A stretch of 64,000 nucleotides of DNA from Niallia alba (lineage in GTDB: Bacteria; Bacillota; Bacilli; Bacillales; Cytobacillaceae), in NCBI RefSeq assembly GCF_012933555.1, contig NZ_JABBPK010000001.1, positions 2,892,001 to 2,956,000 of the forward strand, written 5' to 3'. Made by a program: the position numbers and the translations under genes. The notes beneath the pieces are model-generated. The model was given only the letters and a program-made list of their open reading frames with translations. It had not been told where the DNA came from and did no database searches. Below, one piece after another: positions 15,404 through 23,768 of this stretch; the first letter of the stretch is position 1; each line of letters begins with the position of its first letter.

Positions 15404-15919
15404 TTATTTTATTTTCGGCTCTCTGCCATTATGATGGGGGTCTGTTTCTAAATGCTGATCTAAATAGCTATAAAACTTTTCCATTGTATGTTGCTCTTTG
15501 AGAATCGATTGAAGCTTTAAAGGATCTTTAATAAACACTTTGTGTTTCTTTAATAGCTTAACCAACTCCGGAAAAAGGCTAATATCTTCACTCTCCAAAT
15601 GCAAAGTGGAAGAATCCTTTAAGTGAATAATAATATCTAAATGAAGCGATGATCCTAAAAGGTATAAAAAAACAGTTGGGACACGTTGCACATTAAATTC
15701 TACTGAAACAATTTCTTTATAACGAACCGTTTGCAAATTCCGCTTCTTTTTTCTTCTCAACAATCCACAAGGTGTAAAAAGAATACCTAAATCATTAAAG
15801 CTTGTATAACATATGGGATAAAGCTTACTTGCATAATGTGGGTATTTTTTCCCGTATACCTCAACAATAACTGGTAAGACTCTGTTCTTTCCCTGTGATA
15901 CAAACTCAGTCCACTTCAT
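15404..15919 (-). CDS. Hypothetical 171-aa soluble protein, possibly PH-like
   Basis: No named family recognised. The middle alternates strands in a PH-like manner (GILFTPCGLLRRKKKRNLQT, VRYKEIVSVEFNVQRVP, LDIIIHLKDSSTLHLES), then a helical acidic/basic tail with DPHHNG. No signal peptide; one weakly hydrophobic stretch (TVFLYLLGSS). The start ATG follows GGAGGGAGCGGAA. It is a single gene converging on the antitoxin locus, with no terminator between the two. Confidence 0.6.
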   Translation of the reverse strand: MKWTEFVSQGKNRVLPVIVEVYGKKYPHYASKLYPICYTSFNDLGILFTPCGLLRRKKKRNLQTVRYKEIVSVEFNVQRVPTVFLYLLGSSLHLDIIIHLKDSSTLHLESEDISLFPELVKLLKKHKVFIKDPLKLQSILKEQHTMEKFYSYLDQHLETDPHHNGREPKIK

Positions 15920-16202
15920 TTCCGCTCCCTCCTACTTATTTATTACTTCACTCCAGCTACTACAAACGTCATTACATTTCACTCTTTGTTTATTTACTCT
16001 AGTCTATTCCATAACAATGAATATATTGCCGAATAGTCAAGCTTCCGTACAAAGTAATGTATTTAACATAATATATTCCATGCTTTATAAAAAGGTTAAA
16101 AACAAAACAATAATACTTTTTTATTCGATAGCTGCTAGCCATTTTCCTGTATCTTTCCTGAAAAAACAGCAATTTTCTACAGCGTATTCGATTTACTTCA
16201 TT
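15920..16202. other. Intergenic gap, no gene recognised
   Basis: About 280 bp, AT-rich. Short frames here lack ribosome-binding sites and family signatures; nothing beyond the metG-side terminator is seen. Confidence 0.5.
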
Positions 16203-16246
16203 AAACAAAACATCCCTTTTCCAAGAATTACTGGAAAAGGGATGTT
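16203..16246 (-). terminator. Intrinsic terminator after methionyl-tRNA synthetase gene
   Basis: In the minus direction ACATCCCTTTTCCAG pairs with TTGGAAAAGGGATGT and TTTGTTT follows, 17 bp past the stop codon. Confidence 0.85.
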
Positions 16247-16262
16247 ATTAGTAAAAGAACAT

Positions 16263-17906
16263 CTAGTCCTTATTTTTTGCTCCTTCTAGCAATATCTGTA
16301 GCTCTTCTTCTATTAGTTCTACATCCAATCGCTCAAAGAGTGGGATGACATACTTTATTTCAGGCGGAAGTGTTTGTTGCTGCTTCCATTCCACTTTTCT
16401 AATCCCTAACATATCTCTAATCTTGTGTGTGGAGAACGGCACAAAAGGTTCTAAAAGCTGTGCTAAATTTACAATTATATAAGTACAATTGGCTAAAGTA
16501 ATTTCCCCAGCCACTTTTTCCGTTTTCACTTGTTCCCACGGCTTCTCTTGATCAAAATATCGATTGGCATAACGAATGTAAGAAAAGATTTCTTCTAGTG
16601 CTTTTTTTACTTTTCCTTTTTCAATCCATTGACCTGAGCTTTGATAAACTTCTTCCGTTACAGCAATAATGCTTTTGGAAACCTGTCTTTTCGGAATCTT
16701 ACCATTGTACGCTTTTTGAATAAATTTCAATGTCCGATTTACAAAATTCCCATATGCTCCTAATAATTCACTATTATGGCTATAAATAAATTCTCGCCAA
16801 GAAAAGTCAGTGTCTCTTGCTTCCGGTGCATTAATGGTCAAAAAATAGCGTATGGAATCAGGATTATATTTCTGCAATATATAGGGGACCCAAACAGCCC
16901 AATTTTGGCTAGTCGATAACTTCCTTTTTTCTAATGTCAAATATTCGCTGGAGATGATATGTGTTGGCAAAGATTTTCTCCCTAGCCCGAGCAAAATACT
17001 GGGCCAAATAACCGTATGAAAGGGAATATTATCTTTTCCATGTACATAATAAGAAGTCGTTTTGTCATTCCAATAATCTTCCACATTAAGACCTGTCTTT
17101 TTACAAATCTCGATACTTGCAGTTAAATATCCCGAGACTGCCTCAATCCAGACGTAAATCTTCTTGCCTTCAAAGCCCTCTAGCGGGACATCAATCCCAT
17201 TAGGTAAATCCCTAGTTACTGCTCTGTCTGGAAGTCCTTCTTGTAAATATCGTTTCGTTAAGGCAAGTGCATTTTCGCGCCATAGCTCCTTATCTATCGC
17301 TTCTTTTAAATAGGATTCCATCTCCTTTTGAAACTTGCTAAAAGCAAAATAAAAATGGTCTGTTTGTTTAATTACTGGCTCCTCACCACAAATTTTACAT
17401 CGCTTTTCCTTTAATTCAAGAGGATCTAATATGCTTGAGCAATAATCACATTGGTCGCCTCTAGCTTTTTGTTTACAGTGAGGACAAATTCCTTCTACAA
17501 AACGGTCAGGTAAAAACTGATTATCTTTTTGACAATAAGCTTGCTCGACCGTTTTTTTGTACAAATACTGATTCTTTAATAAGGCTAAAAAAATCTCCTG
17601 AACCGATTGATGATGATGCCAAGCATCTGTTCTTGTATAAAGATCATAAGAAAAGCCTAGCTGCAAAAAACATTGGTGAAATTCTTGGTGGTATCGATCG
17701 GCAATTTCTTGAACAGTGATATGTTCTTGCTGTGCTCGAATGGAAATTGGTGTACCATTGCAATCACTTCCGGAAACATAAAGGACATTCTCTCCTTTTT
17801 GGCGAAAATATCTTGCTAAAATATCTCCAGGTAGTAATGCTGCCACATGTCCAAGATGTAAAGAGCCATTTGCGTAGGGCCAAGCGCCTCCTATTAATAT
17901 TGTCAT
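16263..17906 (-). CDS. metG: Methionyl-tRNA synthetase, short type (second MetRS)
   Basis: 547 aa, class I aminoacyl-tRNA synthetase charging tRNA-Met. The HIGH motif is HLGH (residues 17-20). The connective peptide holds a two-knuckle zinc region ([16 protein letters not shown] and CKICG). [14 protein letters not shown] and [15 protein letters not shown] mark the methionine pocket, and the KMSKS loop is RKLSTS. The C-terminal EMAPII-like dimerisation domain of the main Bacillus MetRS is absent. ATG 17906 (or 17909) is preferred after GGGAGGAATA. The T-box leader upstream fits an extra synthetase induced by methionine starvation or one that tolerates an inhibitor. Confidence 0.93.
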   Translation of the reverse strand: MTILIGGAWPYANGSLHLGHVAALLPGDILARYFRQKGENVLYVSGSDCNGTPISIRAQQEHITVQEIADRYHQEFHQCFLQLGFSYDLYTRTDAWHHHQSVQEIFLALLKNQYLYKKTVEQAYCQKDNQFLPDRFVEGICPHCKQKARGDQCDYCSSILDPLELKEKRCKICGEEPVIKQTDHFYFAFSKFQKEMESYLKEAIDKELWRENALALTKRYLQEGLPDRAVTRDLPNGIDVPLEGFEGKKIYVWIEAVSGYLTASIEICKKTGLNVEDYWNDKTTSYYVHGKDNIPFHTVIWPSILLGLGRKSLPTHIISSEYLTLEKRKLSTSQNWAVWVPYILQKYNPDSIRYFLTINAPEARDTDFSWREFIYSHNSELLGAYGNFVNRTLKFIQKAYNGKIPKRQVSKSIIAVTEEVYQSSGQWIEKGKVKKALEEIFSYIRYANRYFDQEKPWEQVKTEKVAGEITLANCTYIIVNLAQLLEPFVPFSTHKIRDMLGIRKVEWKQQQTLPPEIKYVIPLFERLDVELIEEELQILLEGAKNKD

Positions 17907-18009
17907 CATTATTCCTCCCAAATAATTTGTCTAATTCGGCTGCCTACAATTGAATTTGTCTGCATCTGTTCAAAAATACACTAGCGAATTTAATTCCTCC
18001 TCTCTTTAA

Positions 18010-18302
18010 AACACATAAAAAAACGCCCTAATCTAAAAAGATTAGGACGAGTTTACCCGTGGTACCACCTAGCTTCGCAAACAATTTGCACTATTTGCCT
18101 CTAATCAGTACGTCTTCAAAAAGAGATACTGCTGCTGTTATAACGAGTGCCTATCTCGTCGTAGTCTACTCACTTATCGTTTTCGGTACGAAGCTCAAAG
18201 GTCATTTTCAATAAGGTTCATTTACTTCCTTTCCACCATCGGAAGCTCTCTATAAAATACTGCCTTATTTACTTTTCCTTATCAACGCCATCATTTTTAT
18301 TA
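18010..18302 (-). promoter_or_regulatory. T-box riboswitch (methionine-responsive) before metG
   Basis: On the minus strand the leader contains the T-box core TAGGTGGTACCACG, followed by a terminator (CTAATCT TTTT AGATTAG then a T run at 18017-18049). The upstream stem I has an AGTA loop-E segment, and GAAAATGACC places an AUG in the specifier position, matching methionine. The leader is about 290 nt from the promoter to the terminator. Uncharged tRNA-Met should stabilise the antiterminator and switch on the synthetase. Confidence 0.93.
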
Positions 18303-18308
18303 AGGTTG

Positions 18309-18337
18309 ATTGTAATTTTTTCTTCATTAATTGTCAA
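18309..18337 (-). promoter_or_regulatory. sigA promoter of the T-box/metG transcript
   Basis: On the minus strand TTGACA, a 17-bp spacer and TACAAT, with the expected start near 18302 at the T-box 5' end. Confidence 0.88.
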
Positions 18338-18400
18338 TATGTTTTTAAATTAGATTACTTCCCGTTAAGAGTGGATAAACCAGTTTTCTTCCCAAACACC

Positions 18401-19159
18401 TTAAATGATAACGCCTACATAAACATGTAAGTCATTCGGAACTAAAATGGTTCCATCTTTACTATACTTTTCAAATAAGTATCCTAATTTCTCAACAAAT
18501 TCATCATACAAAAAGTCATCTTTTTTTGGTGCATAGGAAGCGGATAGGTTTCTGCCAATAAAATATTCTTTGCTCATTTTTAATGGATTTGATACAGCAT
18601 AATGTTCGTAACCATTCGTAAAAAATTGCTGTAAATCCAAATGATCAATATTAATTCCACCACTAAATCCTTGGAAATTTGGACAATATTTTTTTGAGAT
18701 TTCTGCTGTTTCTTTGTTTAACTTACTCGTATGGTCTCGACTATTCCAAATAAGCATCACATAGCCATCATTCTTCAAAATACGTTCACATTCATTTTTA
18801 AAAGCAGCAGTATCGAACCAATGAAATGCTTGAGCAACCGTTATTAAATCAACACTATTTTCAGAGATGCCAGTATTTTCGGCAGAAGCATTTATACAAG
18901 TTACCTGTTGTAGCCCTTCCATTCTTTCTTTTAAAATGGATTGCATATCATTATTAGGTTCGACCGCGATAATTTCTGTACCAATACTAGCAATAAGTTC
19001 CGTAAAAATACCCGTACCCGCTCCCACATCTGCAATAACAAAATGATCTTTGCTACCGATATACTCTGTAATAAGCTCCGTCATGAAATGTTTTGGATAA
19101 CCTGGACGATAACGGTCGTATAATGCGGACTTCCCTGTGAATTTCGCTTCTGAATTCAT
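18401..19159 (-). CDS. Class I SAM-dependent methyltransferase
   Basis: 252 aa. Motif I is IADVGAGTGIFTELIAS, the acidic residue of motif II sits in EIIAVEPNNDMQ, motif post-II is INASAENTGI, and SVDLITVAQAFHWFD is the diagnostic segment of the UbiE/YcgJ-like small-molecule methyltransferases. It opens KFTGKSALYDRYRPGYP, which also fits that group. The start ATG 19159 is preceded by GAGGGGGAATAAA. Acceptor unknown. No operon partners: its neighbours are separated by more than 100 bp on each side. Confidence 0.9.
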   Translation of the reverse strand: MNSEAKFTGKSALYDRYRPGYPKHFMTELITEYIGSKDHFVIADVGAGTGIFTELIASIGTEIIAVEPNNDMQSILKERMEGLQQVTCINASAENTGISENSVDLITVAQAFHWFDTAAFKNECERILKNDGYVMLIWNSRDHTSKLNKETAEISKKYCPNFQGFSGGINIDHLDLQQFFTNGYEHYAVSNPLKMSKEYFIGRNLSASYAPKKDDFLYDEFVEKLGYLFEKYSKDGTILVPNDLHVYVGVII

Positions 19160-19332
19160 TTTATTCCCCCTCATTAAAACAAATTCCCTTCCTTCTCCCC
19201 GCATGCACTAATCTTTTATCCTATTCCCACTATACTAAATAAATATTCCACAAAGAACATTACATTCCTTCTATATTTTTTTGGAACAGTCCCGTATCGG
19301 TTTATTGTAGTTACAGAACTGTTCCTTTTGTA

Positions 19333-19716
19333 TTATGCTTTTGCTACATAACTTGCGAGTGCTTTTTGCACTTCATATATGCTGCTGTCTTTTTTAAACT
19401 GTTTGGATATAGCTGGCAATTCTGCCCCTGAAATCCAAACTTTTAATTCAGCATCTAAGTCAAAATGACCTGCTGTTTCAATGCTAAATCGAGAAATACT
19501 TTTATATGGAACAGATAAGTACTCGACTTTTTTTCCTGTCAATCCTTGTTTATCAACGAGAATTAACCGTAAGTCAGTGAACACAATCAGATCTCTTACT
19601 AATTTATATGCTAACTCAATTGTTTCACTTGACCCAATTACCTTGCTTAATTCCTTTTCTAATTCTTTTACGTCTGCTGCACTTGCATTCCCCATTAGCC
19701 CATTTAAAAAACCCAT
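19333..19716 (-). CDS. Bacterial PH domain protein (bPH_1/DUF1696 type)
   Basis: 127 aa. Sequence blocks DLIVFTDLRLILVDKQGLTG, KKVEYLSVPYKSISRFSIET and DLDAELKVWISGAELP follow the strand pattern of the small bPH_1 family (YvbH/YxjI-type proteins). An N-terminal helix MGFLNGLMGNASAADV precedes the domain. The start ATG 19716 follows GGAGGCTGATAAA. It is cytosolic, probably oligomeric; role unknown. Confidence 0.85.
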   Translation of the reverse strand: MGFLNGLMGNASAADVKELEKELSKVIGSSETIELAYKLVRDLIVFTDLRLILVDKQGLTGKKVEYLSVPYKSISRFSIETAGHFDLDAELKVWISGAELPAISKQFKKDSSIYEVQKALASYVAKA

Positions 19717-19854
19717 TTTATCAGCCTCCATCTTCTTTTATTTATGTACTGATTAATTACTTTAAAAGTTTCATTTTCTTTTTGCTAATTCAAACTTAAT
19801 TATCCTCTTTCTACTCTTTCTTTGCAAAACATAAGATATTTTCCAATTAGTCTC

Positions 19855-19883
19855 TTGTTTTTTAATTACACCTGTAATAAAAT
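19855..19883 (+). promoter_or_regulatory. Promoter placing the start codon at the transcription start (leaderless)
   Basis: TTGTTT, 17 bp, TAAAAT, then only 8 bp to the ATG at 19892. No ribosome-binding site precedes the ATG, so the transcript is predicted to start at or within 1-2 bases of the codon. Confidence 0.6.
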
Positions 19884-19891
19884 ACTTACAT

Positions 19892-20215
19892 ATGGAACAT
19901 ATAAAAAACGGAGACCAATTACTACTCGTCCTGGAAGCATTATCTAATCCTTATCGATTAAAAATTGTCGCCATCTTGCAAAAAGAAAGAAAATATGTCA
20001 GTCAGTTAGCACGAGAACTAGGAATCAGTAGACCTTTGTTATATTTACATCTACAAAAATTAGAAAACGCAAAATTGATTAATGGACATCATGAAATTTC
20101 TGAGGATGGAAAAGCAATGAAGTACTATGAGTTAATTCCATTTTATCTTCCTTTAACAGAAGAACTAATAACAGACTTGGCTGACAGTGTCACGATTAAG
20201 AAAAGAAAGGAATAG
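19892..20215 (+). CDS. ArsR-like winged-helix transcriptional regulator
   Basis: 107 aa. A winged helix-turn-helix spans nearly the whole protein: LEALSNPYRLKIVAILQK, YVSQLARELGISRPLLYLHL (recognition helix) and QKLENAKLINGHHEISEDGK (wing), then a short C-terminal helix. Metal-binding Cys residues of classical ArsR proteins are absent, so it senses something else. It is the first gene of a unit with two small membrane coiled-coil proteins and a secreted protein. It has no ribosome-binding site, and the promoter 8 bp upstream predicts leaderless translation. A likely autoregulator of this membrane-protein operon. Confidence 0.85.
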   Translation: MEHIKNGDQLLLVLEALSNPYRLKIVAILQKERKYVSQLARELGISRPLLYLHLQKLENAKLINGHHEISEDGKAMKYYELIPFYLPLTEELITDLADSVTIKKRKE

Positions 20216-20242
20216 TAATCAAATCATTTAGGAGGTAATTAA

Positions 20243-20473
20243 ATGGAGATATTCGGTATTATTAATATCTTTATCATCCTACTTCCGATTCTTCTCATAC
20301 TTGGTTTTTTATTTTATCTGGCGAGATATATGAAGAGAGCGGAAGCACGTGCAGATGAAAAGCTAAACATCGAAAAAGAAAATGTAGCGTATCAAAAAGA
20401 ACAGATAGACACACTGAACAAAGTAAAAGAAAAAATTGTCAACATTGAAAAAATGTTAAACGAGACAAATTAA
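20243..20473 (+). CDS. Small membrane-anchored coiled-coil protein (paralog A)
   Basis: 76 aa. One membrane segment (residues 4-27) is followed by KRAEARADEKLNIEKENVAY and a heptad-like helix to the end (VKEKIVNIEKMLNE). It shares the plan and the KR-EARA motif with the next gene, so the two arose by duplication. The ribosome-binding site GGAGGTAATTAA is strong. It is probably N-out with a cytoplasmic coiled coil that could pair with its paralog. Family name not recognised. Confidence 0.72.
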   Translation: MEIFGIINIFIILLPILLILGFLFYLARYMKRAEARADEKLNIEKENVAYQKEQIDTLNKVKEKIVNIEKMLNETN

Positions 20474-20484
20474 GGGAGAAAAAA

Positions 20485-20712
20485 ATGAGCTTAATTTTTT
20501 TAGCTTTGCCAACCTTAATCCTTTATATTTTCATTCCATTGCTTCTTATTTTTATCACAGTACGTTTTCTAAAGCGTAAAGAAGCAAGAGCGATTGAAAG
20601 ATTAAAGGTAGAAAAAAACAGCCTTTCTATTCACAAACAGCAAATGACGATTATAAATGATTTAAATGAGCACCTACAATCTATTGAAAAAACGCTAAAA
20701 AATGTGGAATAA
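20485..20712 (+). CDS. Small membrane-anchored coiled-coil protein (paralog B)
   Basis: 75 aa, same design as the preceding protein: a membrane segment (5-27), then KRKEARAIERLKVEKNSLSI and a coiled-coil ending LQSIEKTLKNVE. The GGGAG ribosome-binding site and 11-bp gap from paralog A indicate one operon. Heteromeric assembly of A and B is a reasonable inference, not shown. Confidence 0.72.
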   Translation: MSLIFLALPTLILYIFIPLLLIFITVRFLKRKEARAIERLKVEKNSLSIHKQQMTIINDLNEHLQSIEKTLKNVE

Positions 20713-20806
20713 TCTACATGGTTTAGCGTTTTTCCAATTATCACCATACATATCCATTCACATTAGTAAGAAAATAGTACTAATACTCGGAAGAATGGAG
20801 AATTAT

Positions 20807-21523
20807 ATGAACAAGCAAGCGAAATTACTTATTCAACTAATTATTGTTATGCAGATCCTTATCCTTTCAATTCAACCGCTATCTGCCTATGCAATAAAAA
20901 CACCAAATGTTGTCATGACAAAACAATACAAAAATCTAGAGAATTTAAAATATCCATCTCTTGTTAGTGCGCCTAATAATATAGCGCAAAACAAAGTTAA
21001 CAAAATTCTTTTTCGACATATTCAAGACTCCTATAATCGATATGAAAAATTAATGAAAGATATGGTGAAGATAAAAAAAGAGCCCATGTGTAAAGAATCA
21101 CCAGCAACATGCCAATATGAGTATATTACTAACTACCAGGTTAAATATAACAGTAACAATAAATTGAGTATTTTATTAAGTGATTACCAATTTACTGGCG
21201 GTGCACACGGTAATACTGTTATCACGACATATAATTTTGATCTTAAATCAGGGAACCAATTAACATTAGACGACTATTTCTCCTCAGAGGTAGAGTATGA
21301 GAAGGTAACAAATTACGCATTGGCATATATGAAAAAACGTCCCGAAATTTTCTATTCCCATCCTTCGGAATTTACTAATTTTAAAGTAACTAATCAGACA
21401 AACTTCTATTTAGCTGACAAAGGGATTGAATTAATATTTCAACAATACGAAGTGGGTCCATATTCTTCTGGAAACCCTACAATATTAATCCCTACTTCTG
21501 TATTCAAAAAGAATAATCTTTAA
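20807..21523 (+). CDS. Secreted DUF4163/DUF3298-type protein
   Basis: 238 aa. An N-terminal signal peptide (KLLIQLIIVMQILILSIQPL, then SAYA) is followed by a DUF4163-like region (KTPNVVMTKQYKNLENLKYP and QVKYNSNNKLSILLSDYQFT with GGAHGNTV) and a DUF3298 region (FDLKSGNQLTLDDYFSS). The same pairing occurs in the extracellular part of RsiV-type anti-sigma factors and in PdaC-like enzymes, but no catalytic domain is attached here. Two cysteines may form a disulfide (PMCKESPATCQ). ATG 20807 has GGAG upstream; earlier frame codons overlap paralog B. A binding rather than enzymatic role is inferred. Confidence 0.8.
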   Translation: MNKQAKLLIQLIIVMQILILSIQPLSAYAIKTPNVVMTKQYKNLENLKYPSLVSAPNNIAQNKVNKILFRHIQDSYNRYEKLMKDMVKIKKEPMCKESPATCQYEYITNYQVKYNSNNKLSILLSDYQFTGGAHGNTVITTYNFDLKSGNQLTLDDYFSSEVEYEKVTNYALAYMKKRPEIFYSHPSEFTNFKVTNQTNFYLADKGIELIFQQYEVGPYSSGNPTILIPTSVFKKNNL

Positions 21524-21663
21524 ATAAAGAAAACTTCCATCAGTAAGGGTTTTCCTTATCAACCAAGGATGATTTGTTACATTCCGATTGAGCTGAAAGT
21601 CATACTACCCCTTAAGAGTAGGATAAAGAGGCTGGGACATAAGTATTCCAGCCAAGGATAATT

Positions 21664-21720
21664 CCGAACAATTATACGAAGATGCTAATGAATGTTCCGT
21701 ATAATTGTTCGGGCTTTTAT
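21664..21720 (+). terminator. Terminator with long perfect stem
   Basis: CCGAACAATTATACG pairs with CGTATAATTGTTCGG and is followed by GCTTTTATTTG. Just upstream GGCTGG/CCAGCC forms another hairpin. The left half of this unit is repeated at 5452-5508, so it belongs to a dispersed family. Confidence 0.85.
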
Positions 21721-21730
21721 TTGTTTTTCA

Positions 21731-21861
21731 AAGGATGTTTCCATGAAGTTTGGTGCGATTCCCCGCAGCCGGAATACACTTCGCTTTCCATGGGGCTCGC
21801 GCTGAGCCGCTTCGGCCTGTGGCCTGCAGGGTCTCAGACTGTCTCGCTAATCCCATAGGAG
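21731..21861 (+). repeat. MITE-like repeat copy D, left part (split by IS110 element)
   Basis: Contains the family core CCCGCAGCCGGAATACACTT, then CATGGGGCTCGCGC and TCTCAGACTGTCTCGCTAAT, and stops at CCCATAGGAG where the IS110-family element begins. The right part resumes at 23617. Confidence 0.8.
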
Positions 21862-21960
21862 CATTCCTGTGGGGGTAGTTTTAGGGGCTTGCATAAAAAA
21901 AGATACTCCTATATGATGCATGTATCAACGCCAATCAATACGCAGCAAGGAGAATCTACT

Positions 21961-23232
21961 ATGAATAATAAACGTAATCAAAAAATAAATCAAGTCACTA
22001 ATTCTACTCTTATCATTGGCATTGATATAGCAAAAAGAACGCATTATGCTTGTGCAGTGGATGATAGAGGACGGGAATTAAGTAAATCCTTCGCCGTCCA
22101 TCAGTCTAATCAAGGCTTTCAACAATTTTATATTCACTTACATCAATTGATGAAGAAACAGGGAAAGAAGGATCTTTTGATCGGTTTTGAACCTACAGGT
22201 CATTATTGGATGAATCTCGCTGCATTTCTTGCCTCCAAAGGCATTCGTTACGTCATTGTGAATCCCTTACATGTAAAACGATCGAAGGAAATGGATGACA
22301 ATCTCCAAACAAAGAATGATAAGAAAGATGCGAGAGTTATTGCCAAATTAATCACAAACGGCTATTTTAGTTCTATTCGCAAGCTAGAAGGAATAGAAGC
22401 AGAACTTAGACAAGGATCTTCTATTCGGGGGAGTGTGAAGAAAGAAATAGCGAAAGTAAAAAACCAGATCATTCGATGGACAGACCGATATTTCCCTGAA
22501 TTTTATACTGCTTTTAAGGAGTTAGGAAAGAATGCTTGTGCGGTGTTAAAACAGACGCCTTTACCAGTAGACTTAGTAGGACGAGAGGTAGAAGAGTTGA
22601 TCACTTTCTATCGAGAGAAAGAACAGCTGGCCTATCCAGCAAGATCCAAAATAGCCAAATTAATAAAGGCGGCAGAACAATCCATCGGCTTAACAGAAGG
22701 CGTTGAAATGGCACGACTGGAAATTGTTATGTTGATACAAAAATATGAACTATATACAAATCAGTTAGAAACAGTGAATCAAGAATTAAAAGACATGGTG
22801 GAAGACCTAGCTGAATTTCACTATCTCTTATCGATTCCGGGTATTGGGGAAGAGACAGTGATTGATTTACTGTCAGAAGTAGGATCTCTAAAGAATTATC
22901 AACATCCACGCCAACTCATAAAATTAGCGGGATTAACATTACGAGAAAATTCTTCTGGAAAGTATATTGGTCGAAAAAGTCTTTCAAAGCGAGGGAGAAG
23001 AAAACTACGATCGCTTCTCTATCGGGCAGTACTCCCTTTAATACGAAACAATAAGGTCTTTCACGATTTATATCAATATTATATTACCAGGACAAATAAT
23101 CCACTAAAGAAAAAAGAAGCACTTGTTATACTCTGTAGTAAACTATTGAAAGTATTTCATGGGTTAAGTCACCAAGAAGTTTTGTTTGATGGAGAACGGA
23201 TGAGACAGGATATTTCCGTCTTCCCCGCCTAA
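21961..23232 (+). CDS. IS110-family DEDD transposase/recombinase
   Basis: 423 aa. The N-terminal RuvC-like DEDD domain has LIIGIDIAKRTHYACAVDDR, FEPTGHYWMNLAAFL and DDNLQTKNDKKDARVIAKLI. A helical middle region follows, then the Transposase_20 domain with LLSIPGIGEETVIDLLSEVG, LAGLTLRENSSGKYIGRKSL carrying the conserved Ser, and SKRGRRKLRSLLYRAV. ATG 21961 follows CAAGGAGAATCTACT. The frame is intact. The enzyme acts with a bispecific guide RNA to recombine a circular intermediate into a target, here a palindromic repeat. Confidence 0.93.
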   Translation: MNNKRNQKINQVTNSTLIIGIDIAKRTHYACAVDDRGRELSKSFAVHQSNQGFQQFYIHLHQLMKKQGKKDLLIGFEPTGHYWMNLAAFLASKGIRYVIVNPLHVKRSKEMDDNLQTKNDKKDARVIAKLITNGYFSSIRKLEGIEAELRQGSSIRGSVKKEIAKVKNQIIRWTDRYFPEFYTAFKELGKNACAVLKQTPLPVDLVGREVEELITFYREKEQLAYPARSKIAKLIKAAEQSIGLTEGVEMARLEIVMLIQKYELYTNQLETVNQELKDMVEDLAEFHYLLSIPGIGEETVIDLLSEVGSLKNYQHPRQLIKLAGLTLRENSSGKYIGRKSLSKRGRRKLRSLLYRAVLPLIRNNKVFHDLYQYYITRTNNPLKKKEALVILCSKLLKVFHGLSHQEVLFDGERMRQDISVFPA

Positions 23233-23616
23233 CATATCCAAGGTAGAGCTTAATGTAAAAAATAATTCACAAGATGACACAGTAGCTGGCTTATAAAAAG
23301 ACATATGACTTAGAGTCTATATAGGAGCAGGATGCCAGCCTCTACCTTATGATGAAACCAAACGAAGGAATGTAAGCGCGCGACGCTAAGAGACATGGGA
23401 GGGTACGTTCTCGTAAGAATAGTAGAGACCAAAGTGCATCAAATAATGTACCTTTGTCAATTAATCCCTATTGACTCTAGCGAAGCGTCTTCTTCATTCC
23501 CAGTTATTTTATAAAATGGGGAAAACCACCTGTGATAAGTCTGAAATAAGTTAAAAAAAATTTTTTATTTCACCAATAATCTACTACAAACGTTGGTATA
23601 TCAACTTTTCCGGAGG
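23233..23616 (+). ncRNA. 3' non-coding region of IS110 element, candidate bridge/seek guide RNA
   Basis: 384 nt without ORF between the recombinase stop and the right end. It contains several hairpin arms and short stretches resembling the target: GAGTCT (23313-23318) and ATAGGAG (23321-23327), plus TAATCCCTATTGACTC (23462-23477), which echoes TAATCCCATAG and the complement of GAGTC. In IS1111-group elements the guide RNA is encoded in this position. The RNA ends and guide loops cannot be fixed by eye. Confidence 0.5.
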
Positions 23617-23693
23617 GAGTCTTCGTGTATTCCGGCTGCTCTGTTTTTCCAACTAATTATATTTCCTCTTGTAAAAAGTATGCGAAAGCAGCC
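23617..23693 (+). repeat. MITE-like repeat copy D, right part
   Basis: GAGTCTTCGTGTATTCCGGC then TTTTTCCAACTAATTA and the terminal GCGAAAGCAGCC, matching the right ends of the intact copies at 31969 and 48328. Confidence 0.8.
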
Positions 23694-23768
23694 GCTATTT
23701 ACTAGCTATATTAGAAATTGTTCGTCTTTACAGAGTATCTATTTAGTTATGTCCCATCCTCCTTTTCT

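Larger units (their letters stand above)
21862..23616 (+). mobile_element. IS110/IS1111-family insertion sequence
   Basis: About 1755 bp between the two halves of a MITE-like repeat. Joining 21861 to 23617 restores CCCATAGGAG-TCTTCGTGTA as in intact copies, with GAG shared at both junctions. There are no classical terminal inverted repeats, as expected for this family. The transposase has a short 5' flank (about 100 bp) but a long 3' non-coding flank (about 380 bp), the layout of the IS1111 group, in which the guide RNA lies downstream of the gene. Confidence 0.82.

Noticed and set aside
19275-19335. Terminator after the bPH_1 gene (GGAACAGT...ACTGTTCC)
   Set aside because: In the gene's direction the hairpin is followed by A, not T, so it was not called.
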